From assembly GCA_020722965.1 (NCBI GenBank), contig DYJT01000005.1, positions 40,303 through 104,302 on the forward strand: a stretch of 64,000 nt of DNA, read 5' to 3'. A program made the position numbers and the translations under genes. Within the stretch, counting starts at the first letter, position 1. Each line of letters starts with the position of its first letter. The notes under the pieces were generated by a model. The model was not told the origin of the DNA. It saw only the letters and a list, made by a program, of their open reading frames with translations, and searched no databases. Below are positions 30,032 to 39,007 of the stretch, in pieces. Source of the DNA: Brachyspira murdochii (lineage in GTDB: Bacteria; Spirochaetota; JAAYUW01).

Positions 30032-30718
30032 CTATTGGTTATTATTTTCCTGGTCTTGCTGACTTTGATCCGATTGAAATGAATTTGCCCAGTTCGTTAA
30101 ATAAGCAAGGTTTTTTAACAGGTTTTCAAGCCTGTCATATATAATCTTATCATATTTATAAACACCAGCTAAAATTTTTGCCTGTTCATCTTCCCATGCT
30201 GGTATATCTATTTTATAATTTTGAAATTTTGTAGCATTAGTAGCCTCTTTTTTTGTAGAATCCCAATATTGTAGGGCGATTTCATAATAGTATTTTGCAA
30301 CTTTTAAACTTTCGATAATCATCTCTTTATAAAGGTAATTATAAAAATAGATCTGCTCTTTATCAAATCTGGATGCCAGCTGGATATAACTTCTTGTAAT
30401 TAAAAAGTTACAGTGCATTTTGAAAAGGAATTTGTATCTTATGTATTGTTCCTGTGTGTTTATCTTACACAAAGCCTGGACAACAGGTGCAAATGGAGCC
30501 ATCAAAGCCCTCTGAAGGTAGAAAATGTTTTGCTCAATATTAACAGTTTGCATGTTATTTGACTTTGAGTATAGAAGATAATATTGTTCGGCATAAATTA
30601 TTGGATCTGCTTTAATTTTAAAATTTAAAAATATTGTTGAAACAAAAAAAAATATAATTAAAAAGATAAATATTGAAAACCTTTTTATTTTGAACCTTTT
30701 CATATTAAATTTTTTCAT
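30032..30718 (-). CDS. Hypothetical exported/membrane-anchored protein
   Basis: Single N-terminal hydrophobic segment, then charged helical region; no recognised family. Confidence 0.55.
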   Translation of the reverse strand: MKKFNMKRFKIKRFSIFIFLIIFFFVSTIFLNFKIKADPIIYAEQYYLLYSKSNNMQTVNIEQNIFYLQRALMAPFAPVVQALCKINTQEQYIRYKFLFKMHCNFLITRSYIQLASRFDKEQIYFYNYLYKEMIIESLKVAKYYYEIALQYWDSTKKEATNATKFQNYKIDIPAWEDEQAKILAGVYKYDKIIYDRLENLLKNLAYLTNWANSFQSDQSQQDQENNNQ

Positions 30719-31004
30719 TTTTAATTTTAAAAAGACCTAAAATAAAAAAGATCATCGAAAAAATTATTATAAGATATTTTACTAAAGGGAAAGTTCCTAT
30801 AGATAGATACCAATCTGATGGTATTATCTTAATCTGTTCAAGTACCCTAAAAAAAGAGTAAAGATAATTAAATAGTGCTGCAATGACAAGCATAAACATA
30901 CTTTGATTCTTATGATTTCTTTCCCAGAACATTATAGCACTAAATGCAAGGATTACCCCAAAAAGCATATCTGAAATGACGAAAAGGGTCATATATTTTC
31001 CCAA
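30705..31004 (-). CDS. Hypothetical membrane protein (about 3 TM)
   Basis: Hydrophobic 99-aa ORF overlapping the start of 30032..30718 by 14 bp. Confidence 0.55.
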   Translation of the reverse strand: MGKYMTLFVISDMLFGVILAFSAIMFWERNHKNQSMFMLVIAALFNYLYSFFRVLEQIKIIPSDWYLSIGTFPLVKYLIIIFSMIFFILGLFKIKNEKI

Positions 31005-31094
31005 TTTTTATTAAATTAATCGGCTCAGATTAAACTAAATAAAGCTATTTTTTCTTCTTTTTTATTATAAATTAAAAGATATAAAAATACAATA

Positions 31095-32357
31095 TTAATG
31101 ATTTTTTTTATCAGGTAGCAACCTTAACAAAAAATTGAAAATTTCTTCTGGTATTTTTATTGGAAAAACATATGGTTTATTTCTATCTTTATCGAGGGTT
31201 TTTTCATCTGTATTCTTTTCATAGATATATGGACCGATCACATCACAATCTTTTCTGCTTAATATCAGTTTTAAATATCTTAAAAGTACAGTATAGTTAT
31301 AAGTTGAAATAATTCTTCTTAGATTAGAAAAAATTAGATCGATTCCAAAAGGGTTAAAGTATGGCTGTTGATTTATTTCAGATATCTTGATATTACCTAT
31401 ATTTTCTTTATTTACAATATAGATATTCTTCCCAATCCCAAGAGAAAGATTATCTCCAAATAGATAAATATCAAAAATTTGTTGGTTTGCTCTTTTCTGA
31501 GGCAAAAATCCAGATAAAAATGGATAAACCCTGAAATCCGAAAAACTTCCATCTAAAACAACAAAATTTCCATTTTGTTTTATTAAATTAATTAGATAAA
31601 TCCATGTCTTTTGAATTAAAGTAAATCTTTCAATTATTTTTGAATTATTATTTAAAGAAGAATAATATTTCTCAAAGTAAAAATTAAAAAGTGGTTGGTT
31701 AGCACTATTTATATTTTCAATATCATCCTTATTGTAAAGATAATAATCTTCAATTCTTTTAATTTGTTCTATCGAAAACCAGTAAGGATAGGTTTCAATA
31801 ATATAAATTCCCTTATTCTTTTTGTCTATAAGACCTAAAATCTTCTCAAATGAATTAAATCGGTTTAATGCAATTGTATTTAGCTCATTCGATATAATAG
31901 ATTTTTCAGAAAAAGAGAATGGATTTATGCAGGATAGCTTTTCTTCTGAGCAAAGATAATATATTTCATTTAATTTTATGTAATCTTTAATTTTCGAAAT
32001 AATGGATTTTATAAAAAGATAACCATAATTATCGAAATAAAAATTTAAAAATTCCGGGTTTTCAAAGATATCGAGATCTTTTGAATAGGTTGTAAAAGGT
32101 CTTATAAGCCTTTCTGAATATATTGATTGAAATATTTTCTTAACATCTGGTTCAGAATTGTAATTTTTTAAGATTCTATAGTCTTTGTAAAAAGCACTAT
32201 TGAATAGATTAAATCCTTTTGAAAAATAATTTTTAATGAATGTGCTGCTTCTACTTTCAAAAAAACCAAATATTGAATTATAAGAATAAGGGAAAAATTG
32301 TTTTTTCCCGGAATTTGACCAGAATACGCAATTTTTCCCCTTTTTTATTTTTCGCAC
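31095..32357 (-). CDS. Hypothetical protein
   Basis: Long ORF (420 aa) in the operon orientation; no recognised motif. Confidence 0.55.
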   Translation of the reverse strand: MRKIKKGKNCVFWSNSGKKQFFPYSYNSIFGFFESRSSTFIKNYFSKGFNLFNSAFYKDYRILKNYNSEPDVKKIFQSIYSERLIRPFTTYSKDLDIFENPEFLNFYFDNYGYLFIKSIISKIKDYIKLNEIYYLCSEEKLSCINPFSFSEKSIISNELNTIALNRFNSFEKILGLIDKKNKGIYIIETYPYWFSIEQIKRIEDYYLYNKDDIENINSANQPLFNFYFEKYYSSLNNNSKIIERFTLIQKTWIYLINLIKQNGNFVVLDGSFSDFRVYPFLSGFLPQKRANQQIFDIYLFGDNLSLGIGKNIYIVNKENIGNIKISEINQQPYFNPFGIDLIFSNLRRIISTYNYTVLLRYLKLILSRKDCDVIGPYIYEKNTDEKTLDKDRNKPYVFPIKIPEEIFNFLLRLLPDKKNH

Positions 32358-32372
32358 TTAAAATCCTTGAAA

Positions 32373-33374
32373 CTAAAAAGTAAATTCTTCTTTACAAAGT
32401 AGTTCGCATAAATTTACGCTTGCGTTATAATCTTCGATATCGCAAACCTCATTTGCGCTATGCACATATCTTGTAGGAATTGAAATAGTTCCTGCTATTA
32501 TACCACCTTTTGTCTGCTGAATTGCCATGGCATCTGTTGCGCCCATAGTCAAAATTTCTTTTTGATATTTTACTTTATTCTTTTCACAAAGAGATACAAG
32601 ATGATCTACAAGTTTTTTAGCGACTATAATTCCTCTATCCATCACTTTTATAGCTGTTCCTTTGCTTACCGATACCGAAGATGCGAAATCGCATTCGGGT
32701 GTATCAGAAGAAAGGGTAACATCGAGTGCTATACCTACATCTGGTTCAACAGAATATGCGCTTGTTTTGGCTCCCCTTACTCCAACTTCTTCCTGAGATG
32801 TAAAGACATAATAAATATCATGATATGGTTTATCAACTTTATCAATAAGTTGCACAAGCACAGCACAGCCAATTCTATCATCAAGATAAGATGAAAAAAG
32901 CTTTCCATTTTGCTCAAAAGGATTATTAAACATTATAGCTGTCATTCCTATTTCAATATTTTTTTCTGCTTCCTCTTTACTTGAAGCGCCTATATCTATG
33001 AAAAATTTCTTCTCTGCTGGGGTTTTGAAATCATCTTCTTTTTCAATGCCTATAACTCCCCTAATCCCATTTTCAAAAACTACCTGCTTTGACACTATTC
33101 TATATGATGGTTGATAACCAATAGAAGAAAACCTTAAAAATCCATTTTTATCTATATGGGTAACTATAAAACCTATTGCATCCATATGTGCTGCGAACAT
33201 CAGCTTTTTCTTGTTTTTACCATAACCTTTTTTGTAGCATATCAAACTTCCATTAACATCTACTTCAACAGAATCTACTTTAGGCTTAACATATTTTTCA
33301 ATAGAATTCCTTATCTTATCTTCTCTACCGGATGTACCAAATTCTGTAAAAATAAAACCATATTTTTCAAGCAT
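32373..33374 (-). CDS. M42 family metallopeptidase
   Basis: AAHMDAIGFIV, SYLDDRIGCAVLVQL, FTSQEEVGVRGAKT, ALDVTL, RYVHSANEV. Confidence 0.93.
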   Translation of the reverse strand: MLEKYGFIFTEFGTSGREDKIRNSIEKYVKPKVDSVEVDVNGSLICYKKGYGKNKKKLMFAAHMDAIGFIVTHIDKNGFLRFSSIGYQPSYRIVSKQVVFENGIRGVIGIEKEDDFKTPAEKKFFIDIGASSKEEAEKNIEIGMTAIMFNNPFEQNGKLFSSYLDDRIGCAVLVQLIDKVDKPYHDIYYVFTSQEEVGVRGAKTSAYSVEPDVGIALDVTLSSDTPECDFASSVSVSKGTAIKVMDRGIIVAKKLVDHLVSLCEKNKVKYQKEILTMGATDAMAIQQTKGGIIAGTISIPTRYVHSANEVCDIEDYNASVNLCELLCKEEFTF

Positions 33375-33420
33375 ATGTTTCTCCTATTTTATTTTTTTTA
33401 ATTTTCTATGTTAAAAATTT

Positions 33421-34443
33421 TTAAAGCTTAAAATTGTTGGCTTCTTTCACTATTGCGATTGCAAGTTTTATATAATTTTCATAATCATCTTTATGAATAA
33501 TCGACCAGGGAGCGTGAATATATCTTACCGGAACAGAAAGTGTTATTGATGCGACACCCTTTTGAGTCAATGATATTGCACCACTATCCGTACCACCAGT
33601 TACAGTTCTTTTAAATTGAAATGGTATATTATTTTTTTTAGCAACAGAAATCGCAAAATCAAGCAATTTTCTATTAGCTATTGAAGAATTGTCCATTATT
33701 GTAAATGCTGGACCCTTACCAAGTTCTGTGGAAGGAGAATAGGTTTTTTCAAGTTCTCTGTCAGAACAGGTTGTACCTTCAAGATTCAGGTTAAAATGAA
33801 TATTCTCAACATCAAAGGCACAGACATAACCCCCTCTTAATCCAACTTCTTCAGAAACATTATAACTTGCATATAAAGAGAGATCATATGGACCAGCGAG
33901 CAATGTTTCTGTTATTGCACAACAACCTGCTCTATCATCAAAAGCCTTACCAAAAAGATAATCCCCCTGTTTAAAAAATTTTGATCTGAAATAAATATAA
34001 TCTGTAGGCTCTATCCCCGAAACCTCATTTTTAGATGAAGCTCCGATATCGATATACATATCTTTAATCTCATCGGCAGTTGAAAGCTCATTTGGACTTG
34101 AAAAATGAAGAGTCTTTATGGCAATAGCCCCTGCAATCTTCTTGCTTCCAATTATAACCTCTGTGGCTGGCAAGATTTTTGGTATAAATCCACCTATAGC
34201 CGAAAATTTTATTAAACCATTTTCTTCAATATCTCTTACCATCAATGAGACTTCATCCATATGAGCAGTTAATAAAACATTTTTCTTGTTTTTACCTTCT
34301 AGTTTAGCTATAAGATTACCGATAGGATTTATTTCAATATCTTTAACCTTTTCTTTTATATCTTTTTTTATCTGCTCAACTATATCTTTTTCATCGCCAC
34401 TACCGGCATTTATATTTGAATATTTTTCGAGTCTATCTATCAT
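33421..34443 (-). CDS. M42 family metallopeptidase
   Basis: LTAHMDEVSLMV, AFDDRAGCCAITE, NVSEEVGLRGGYV, LNLEGTTCSD, RYIHAPWSI. Confidence 0.93.
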   Translation of the reverse strand: MIDRLEKYSNINAGSGDEKDIVEQIKKDIKEKVKDIEINPIGNLIAKLEGKNKKNVLLTAHMDEVSLMVRDIEENGLIKFSAIGGFIPKILPATEVIIGSKKIAGAIAIKTLHFSSPNELSTADEIKDMYIDIGASSKNEVSGIEPTDYIYFRSKFFKQGDYLFGKAFDDRAGCCAITETLLAGPYDLSLYASYNVSEEVGLRGGYVCAFDVENIHFNLNLEGTTCSDRELEKTYSPSTELGKGPAFTIMDNSSIANRKLLDFAISVAKKNNIPFQFKRTVTGGTDSGAISLTQKGVASITLSVPVRYIHAPWSIIHKDDYENYIKLAIAIVKEANNFKL

Positions 34444-35488
34444 CTTTCTTCTCCTGCTGCTTTGCTAGTAGTTCTTCTGAAATCCCAATATTAAAGTAAA
34501 GTTTAGCCGCTCTATAAAGATCTTTCATATTTATTATTTCAACCTGCGAATGCATATATCTTAAAGGTATTCCTATAAGAGCGGTTCTTACTCCTTTTCT
34601 TGTAATTTGAATTATAGCTGCATCAGTTCCAGCTGGTCTTGGTTCAATCTCAAATTGGAATGGTATATCCTCTCTTTCGGCTATCTCTTTTATCTTTTTG
34701 ACAAAAGAAGGTGTATGACCTGGTCCGAAGGAAATAGTAGGACCTTTTCCACAAGAAACTTTCAAAGGATTACCAACAGGATCGCCAAAAGTAACATCGC
34801 AACTTATCGAATAATCTGGATCTATTGCATAAGCCGCTACTTTTGCCCCTCTTAGTCCAACTTCTTCTTGCACGGAAAAAGAAAAATATATGTCATGATA
34901 TGGCTGGGCATTTGAGAGTAGATTGGCAGCCATATATAAGACTATAGCACCAGCTTTATCATCAAAACCAGCAGATATATATGATGAACCAACCAATTTC
35001 TTTGGTTCATAGTCTATTAAACCAACATCACCGATAGATACTATTTTTTCAATTTCTTCTTTGTTATAGCCACAATCAATAAAGAGTTTGTCTATTGGAT
35101 CAATTTTTTTTATCTCTTCGGACGACATAAGATGAGGTGGCTTTGTTCCTATAATGCCAAAAATTTCTTTCTTACCAAAAATTTTTATTCTTTTACCAGG
35201 TAAGGCTTTTTTGTTTATACCACCAATATTTGTGAAACGAAGTATTCCGTTTTCTTCAATTTTGGTAATCATTATACCTATCTGGTCATAGTGAGTTTCA
35301 AAAAGCAATTTTGCCTTTTTCTTTCCATAACCCTTTTTAAAAGCTATAACATTTCCCATTACATCGATTTCTACTTTATCACATAAAGGTTTCATGGATT
35401 TCTCAATGAATTTAGCCGCTTTCTCTTCAAAACCAGTTATAGCTGGAATCTTTAAAAGTTCCATTGCAAAAGCTTCAAATCGCTCCAC
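34433..35488 (-). CDS. M42 family metallopeptidase
   Basis: FETHYDQIGIMI, GFDDKAGAIVLY, SVQEEVGLRGAKV, CDVTFGD, RYMHSQVEI. Confidence 0.93.
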   Translation of the reverse strand: MERFEAFAMELLKIPAITGFEEKAAKFIEKSMKPLCDKVEIDVMGNVIAFKKGYGKKKAKLLFETHYDQIGIMITKIEENGILRFTNIGGINKKALPGKRIKIFGKKEIFGIIGTKPPHLMSSEEIKKIDPIDKLFIDCGYNKEEIEKIVSIGDVGLIDYEPKKLVGSSYISAGFDDKAGAIVLYMAANLLSNAQPYHDIYFSFSVQEEVGLRGAKVAAYAIDPDYSISCDVTFGDPVGNPLKVSCGKGPTISFGPGHTPSFVKKIKEIAEREDIPFQFEIEPRPAGTDAAIIQITRKGVRTALIGIPLRYMHSQVEIINMKDLYRAAKLYFNIGISEELLAKQQEKKDDR

Positions 35489-35619
35489 CCGATTCCTCCT
35501 TATTTTTTATACTTAAAAATATAGTAACAAAAGTATGTAAAATGTCCAATGGAATTTAATTAATGTTTCAAAAGCAAAACTAAAACAAGAATTAGATTAA
35601 ATTTCTAACTTTTATATTA

Positions 35620-36135
35620 TTAATTTTTATAAATATAAATATTATTTTCACCATTTGCCACAGCTACAATAACTTTACAGTCTGATGATACAACAATACT
35701 TTCCCATTCTCTTTCCCCAGCTTTAATTTCTAGCATCCAGGTTTGTCCAGCATCTTTAGTTATATAAATATATCCAATAAATCCGACTAAGATAAAATCA
35801 TCATAAACAGCTGCTAGTTTTGTTCCATCTGATGACATTGCTATACTTTTCCAAGATCCATATCCTGCACCAATTGCTTCTTCCCATGTTAACCCTCTAT
35901 CTTTAGATATATAAACATATCCAAAATATTCAGCAGCTACCAGGATTTTTCCATCTGCTGATGAAGCCATACAATTCCAGTCTGAATAAGATATAGCCCC
36001 TGGAACTTTTACTTCAAGCCAGGGTGTTTTATCAATAGAAATAAAGCTATTTGTACACTCAGTATCAATCCAACAGTTATAAGCATTAATACTTAATAAT
36101 AAGAGAATAATAAAAAAAGCAATTTTCTTTTTCAT
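35620..36135 (-). CDS. Short BNR/sialidase-like beta-propeller repeat protein
   Basis: Signal peptide, then three repeats of the type W.SIA.SSDG.K..A......YIYITKDAGQTW. Confidence 0.7.
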   Translation of the reverse strand: MKKKIAFFIILLLLSINAYNCWIDTECTNSFISIDKTPWLEVKVPGAISYSDWNCMASSADGKILVAAEYFGYVYISKDRGLTWEEAIGAGYGSWKSIAMSSDGTKLAAVYDDFILVGFIGYIYITKDAGQTWMLEIKAGEREWESIVVSSDCKVIVAVANGENNIYIYKN

Positions 36136-36258
36136 ATTCCCTCTTAATATTAAACTTTTTCAAAATAATTTTTTTTATATCGAAATTTGATTTTAATAAT
36201 TAAATATGTTTAAAGTACATTTTTATATGTTAGCTCAAAAATAAAATTTTTCTATCTT

Positions 36259-37613
36259 TCATTCATTTTCAGTAGTTTCATTATAAATTAAAAATTTACT
36301 CGAATAGATTATCTTCTTAATAATTTTATATCGATTCTTATTAAATTGTTCATCTATAAATCTATAAAAGAAATCTAATTCATTAAAAAATTTCACTTTA
36401 CCAGTAATTTCATAATAGTATTTATAGATATTTATTAGATATTGGTAAAATTCGTAGGTAATCTTTTCTTCCTCAAATATTTCTAATGATTTATAGATCC
36501 TGTCAAAATATTCTTTTTGCTCAATTTCAAGCTTTTTAATAAAGTAATAGGATGCAAATTCCGAATAAATCTCTTTGATATTTTCTGTATTTATTTTTAT
36601 AAAGGATGAGAAAAAGGAATTCAATTTAATAGGATTATCTATTCTATCTATTTTTGGTGCAACGAAATATTCTTTATTTATTTTGTCATCTTTTTTAGTA
36701 TATGAGTTAGACTTATCTTCATAATTTGATTTATTCAAATATTGATTAAAAAGTGTTTTAAAAAATAATCTTGTAAAATTGTAGTAGTTTTTTATCAAAG
36801 AGTAACTAATTGCAATATAGCCATTTTTATCAAAGGAAATCAGATCTTCTGTAAAATCAAAATTCAAATCAAGATTTTCATATTTATAGATCTTCGGGAC
36901 AAAATCGATAAATACCCTATAATTAGATATGTTGTTTGTAGTTGTATTTGCATTATCTTTGTTTATAGTTTGAATAAAATATTTTAATAGAAAATTCAAC
37001 TCGAGTTCGTCAAATTTTTTGTTTAGCTGATCGTTGAATTTAATATAAAAATCGTTTAATTTGTTTATTAATTAAACATCCTCATTATATAGTATAGATA
37101 GTTTTCAATAGAATCTTCAAATTTGAGATTGATTATTTGATCATTATTTTCAAAATTTAAGGTCCTTTTTGATGAAAGCAAATTTTCATTATACAACAAA
37201 AGCTCACTTACCATTCTAACATTATACAATTGATTTAAAGCCTTTATATCTAATTTATAATCTGCTTTATTTTTCTCGAAATATGAGATTAAAAAACCTT
37301 TAAGACCGCCATATTGAACATTGAATAAATCCCTGAATTCCAGCAGAATAGGGATTAAATCAGATTCTATTCTAACGATGTCAATATCTCTGTATCCAAA
37401 TATTAGTTTATATATTAGATCAATATCTGCAAAAGAAAAAGAATAATTATCAAAGATTATTTCTCTTGTTGTATTAAAAATAATTGTATTTTCATCTGCT
37501 AGATTTTCATCAGTATTTGAAAAACTACTAAATGAAAAAAGATATAATGCTAAAAAAACCAAAAATAATATAAAATAAGATTTAATTGTTTTGCTTCTCA
37601 TAGTTAATTCCAT
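36259..37613 (-). pseudogene. Frameshifted paralog of the adjacent HELTH-motif metallopeptidase, catalytic motif lost
   Basis: ORFs 37068..37613 and 36259..36999 join through an open extension (LINKLNDFYIKFNDQLNKKFDELE) in the -1/+2 frame at about 37068-37074. Total 1355 nt = 3n+2. Aligns by eye along its length with 37640..38990. Confidence 0.6.
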
Positions 37614-37639
37614 ATTTAAAATTATTTTATCATAAAAAA

Positions 37640-38990
37640 CTAATCCCGAAGAAAATCAATGAAATATCTTAATGCCCTATGAATTTTTTTTAATATCATA
37701 TCTTTGTTTTTATAGATTTCGTAATACAAAAATTCATAGAGGTTCTTCTTTATAATCTCTTTGGTATCATTGTTTGGATTTGAAAAATATGAGATTGTTT
37801 CCATATCTACATCTGGGTCGCAACCCTGGATATAAAAGATTTTATCGATATTATTTTTCTTCCCATATTCTTTATATAGTTCAAGAAATAAAATATAAAT
37901 TTGCATCACAAAATCTGTTCTATCAAAGCTTACTTAAATATAAAGATCTTTTTTCAGAATCATTATCAAAGTGAGGAATCTCATTAAAAATCTCTTCATA
38001 CATCAATTTATTTGTAATTTCTAATGAGGTAAACTTGGCATCAAATTCGGCGAAAATATATTTTCCGCTGGAATGAAAACTATTTAAAAACTTATTCCAA
38101 CCAGATAAATCAGAAATCCTGTTTGGTAAATTATATGTAAAATACCTCCTTTCACTATCCTGGATTGAGGAATAATGCTCTTCGATTAACCAATTACTCT
38201 TTTGTTGAAAAAAATGTGTTAATTCATGGAAAAACATAGGTATTACATATGCTTTGTTTTTCAAAGATAAAAAAGAAAATGTAAAAGTATTCATATTGGT
38301 AAAAGCGAAAAGCTCACCTTTATAAAATTTATCAATGTCTGGAAGGGTCTTTTGATAAGGTTCTTTTAAAAAATAAACAGCCTCTAGAAAATCAAAGAGA
38401 ATTATTATATTTTTTTGAGGTTTTATATTAAAATATTGGCAGTAAATATTAAAATATTCTTCAAATTTGCTTTTTGAAACCAGGCTTGATACATGCTCAT
38501 TATACTTACTAAAGAAAGATTTGAATCTATCGATATTCAAAAGTAACTTACAAAAATATGTTATTGGTATGAATAGAGAATGTAAATATTGAACCTCGAA
38601 TATTTGTTTTAAGGGAAATTTGATTATTAAACCATCGTTTGTTTTTGCGGTAAAATCATTTTCAGCCTTAAAAACCAGATAATCGAATGCTCTTGAAGAG
38701 GCATTGCCAATATTACCATACAATATTACCTTGAATCTATTTTTAATGTACTGATCATCATCGAGTTTGTTATGGTTAAATGAATAATAGGCTTTATAAT
38801 TTCTCAAACTTTTAGCAAAATTATACTTAAAAGCTTGAAATTGAGCATTTATAAGAGTCTCATAGGTTTTTCTCAATTCATCATATTCTTTCTGTAAATC
38901 TTCAAAGGGTATTTTCTCTTCAGAATTTTTAAAGTTTATATTGCCTTTAACTTGACAAGCATTTTTGTAATGTTTGAATATGTTTAGCAC
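37640..38990 (-). CDS. Putative zinc metallopeptidase (HELTH), reading frame shifted near its 3' end
   Basis: VIPMFFHELTHFFQQKSNWLIEEH (HExxH) and FAEFDAKF. ORF 37923..38990 ends at CTT TGA T; ORF 37640..37909 continues in the +1 frame (FDRTDFVMQIYILFLELYKEY...). Total 1351 nt = 3n+1. Confidence 0.6.
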
Positions 38991-39007
38991 CTTTGGAGAT
39001 TTGTAAA

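Noticed and set aside
37000-37070. In-frame stop readthrough joining 37068..37613 and 36259..36999
   Set aside because: The distance is not a multiple of 3; base-by-base reading shows the second ORF is in the -1/+2 frame, so it is a frameshift and not a stop-codon recoding event.
37923-37925. Selenocysteine at the TGA of the HELTH gene
   Set aside because: The frame after TGA is closed at once by TAG; the matching continuation is in the +1 frame.
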